Shown: positions 5,525 through 6,086 of the stretch, one piece after another
How positions within the stretch are numbered: position 1 is the first letter of the stretch
How the letters are laid out: each line of letters begins with the position of its first letter
Assembly: GCA_947631365.1 (NCBI GenBank)
Contig: CANRLB010000063.1
Span: 1-6,086, forward strand
Origin: an uncultured Bacilli bacterium
Lineage (GTDB): Bacteria; Bacillota_I; Bacilli_A; RF39; UBA660
Direction: 5' to 3'
Length of the DNA: 6,086 bases
Translations under genes and position numbers: made by a program
The notes under the pieces: model-generated
Seen by the model: only the letters and a program-made list of their open reading frames with translations
Databases searched by the model: none
What the model was told of the DNA's origin: nothing

Positions 5525-5592
5525 AAAAAATAGTCAAAAAACTACATTTTTTGCAAAAAAGCAAAAAAAATTAAAAAAAATGTATTTTTTTT
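5525..5592. promoter_or_regulatory. Phased A-tracts / UP-element region upstream of the rRNA promoter
   Basis: Runs of six to eight A or T lie at 5525-5530, 5536-5541, 5547-5552, 5555-5560, 5563-5570, 5573-5580 and 5585-5592. Their centres are about 8-12 bp apart, close to one helix turn. This pattern gives bent DNA, and an A/T-rich block directly upstream of -35 is typical of UP elements that bind the RNA polymerase alpha subunit at rRNA promoters. Confidence 0.65.
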
Positions 5593-5593
5593 G

Positions 5594-5622
5594 TTGACAT
5601 TTCATTTTCAATTTGATATATT
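5594..5622 (+). promoter_or_regulatory. 16S rRNA (rrn) operon promoter
   Basis: Perfect -35 TTGACA at 5594-5599, an exact 17-nt spacer and TATATT at 5617-5622 (5 of 6). The predicted start lies near 5628-5630, about 112 nt before the 16S 5' end. It is the best promoter in the window. Confidence 0.85.
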
Positions 5623-5628
5623 ATCAAT

Positions 5629-5741
5629 GCGTACCGAAAAAGGGAACGCAAAAATGATCTTTGAAAACTAAGTAAAAAGTCAATTTTGAGTAGCTTAGGA
5701 AAAAACAAACGATTAAAGATATATTTTAAAAATAAATCTTT
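5629..5741 (+). promoter_or_regulatory. rRNA leader with boxA-like antitermination site and hairpins
   Basis: Three elements are visible. First, a hairpin at the very 5' end of the predicted transcript: GCGTACC (5629-5635) pairs with GGAACGC (5643-5649) with one A-A mismatch. Second, TGATCTTTGAAAACTA (5655-5670), which resembles the boxA of Bacillota rRNA leaders where NusB and S10 load to prevent termination. Third, an A/U-rich hairpin, AAAGATATATTT (5715-5726) with AAATAAATCTTT (5730-5741), one A-A mismatch, loop TAA, ending directly at the mature 16S 5' end. RNase processing near this hairpin is likely but not shown. Confidence 0.65.

Positions 5742-6086
<345 letters not shown>

Noticed and set aside
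5547..5560. Palindrome TTTTTTGCAAAAAA as a transcription terminator
   Set aside because: It has only one G-C pair and no room for a loop without opening the centre; it is better explained as part of the A/T-tract array.

Overview
This AT-rich window looks like the chromosome of a low-GC Bacillota/Mycoplasmatota-type bacterium (Bacilli, possibly an RF39- or Erysipelotrichales-like gut lineage). The evidence is the strong A/T codon bias, the Gram-positive style ribosome binding sites, a DUF378 protein, a Bacillus-type NtdP phosphatase and the beginning of a Bacilli-like 16S rRNA gene. The genetic code appears standard: all nine Trp codons in the intact genes are TGG and no gene carries an in-frame TGA. 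The lineage is inferred from partial 16S and protein resemblance only.

Left part (1-1617): a putative promoter drives a small unknown soluble protein (TTG start), followed 11 nt later by a multi-pass membrane protein resembling short proteins annotated as CorB-like. A third gene with its own promoter follows. It is an unrecognised 160-residue protein ended by a TAA, but the same frame continues open for another 71 codons and stops at TAA-TGA just before a terminator. It therefore looks like a 232-codon gene interrupted by one nonsense codon. It converges on a minus-strand DUF378 membrane protein, and a shared hairpin lies between them.

Middle part (1811-4878): three plus-strand genes encode envelope proteins. 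They are a two-domain lipoprotein (LolA-like N-terminal domain, acidic linker, second domain), a single-pass membrane protein whose outer domain may have a thioredoxin-like fold without the active-site cysteines, and a membrane-anchored S41/CtpA-type protease with an intact Ser-Lys-Gln catalytic set. Each is followed by its own hairpin terminator, so they form separate transcription units rather than an operon.

Right part (4880-6086): ntdP (DUF402 nucleoside tri/diphosphate phosphatase) has a clear promoter and a terminator. It is followed by the start of a ribosomal RNA operon: phased A-tracts, a TTGACA/TATATT promoter, a leader with a boxA-like motif and hairpins, and about 345 nt of 16S rRNA running off the right edge. 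The 16S carries an unusually long V1 (helix 6) insertion.

No mobile element, CRISPR array, tRNA or defence system was seen. The observations most worth checking are the in-frame stop in the third gene, the compact terminator-over-stop-codon layout, and the rRNA leader and 16S V1 structure.
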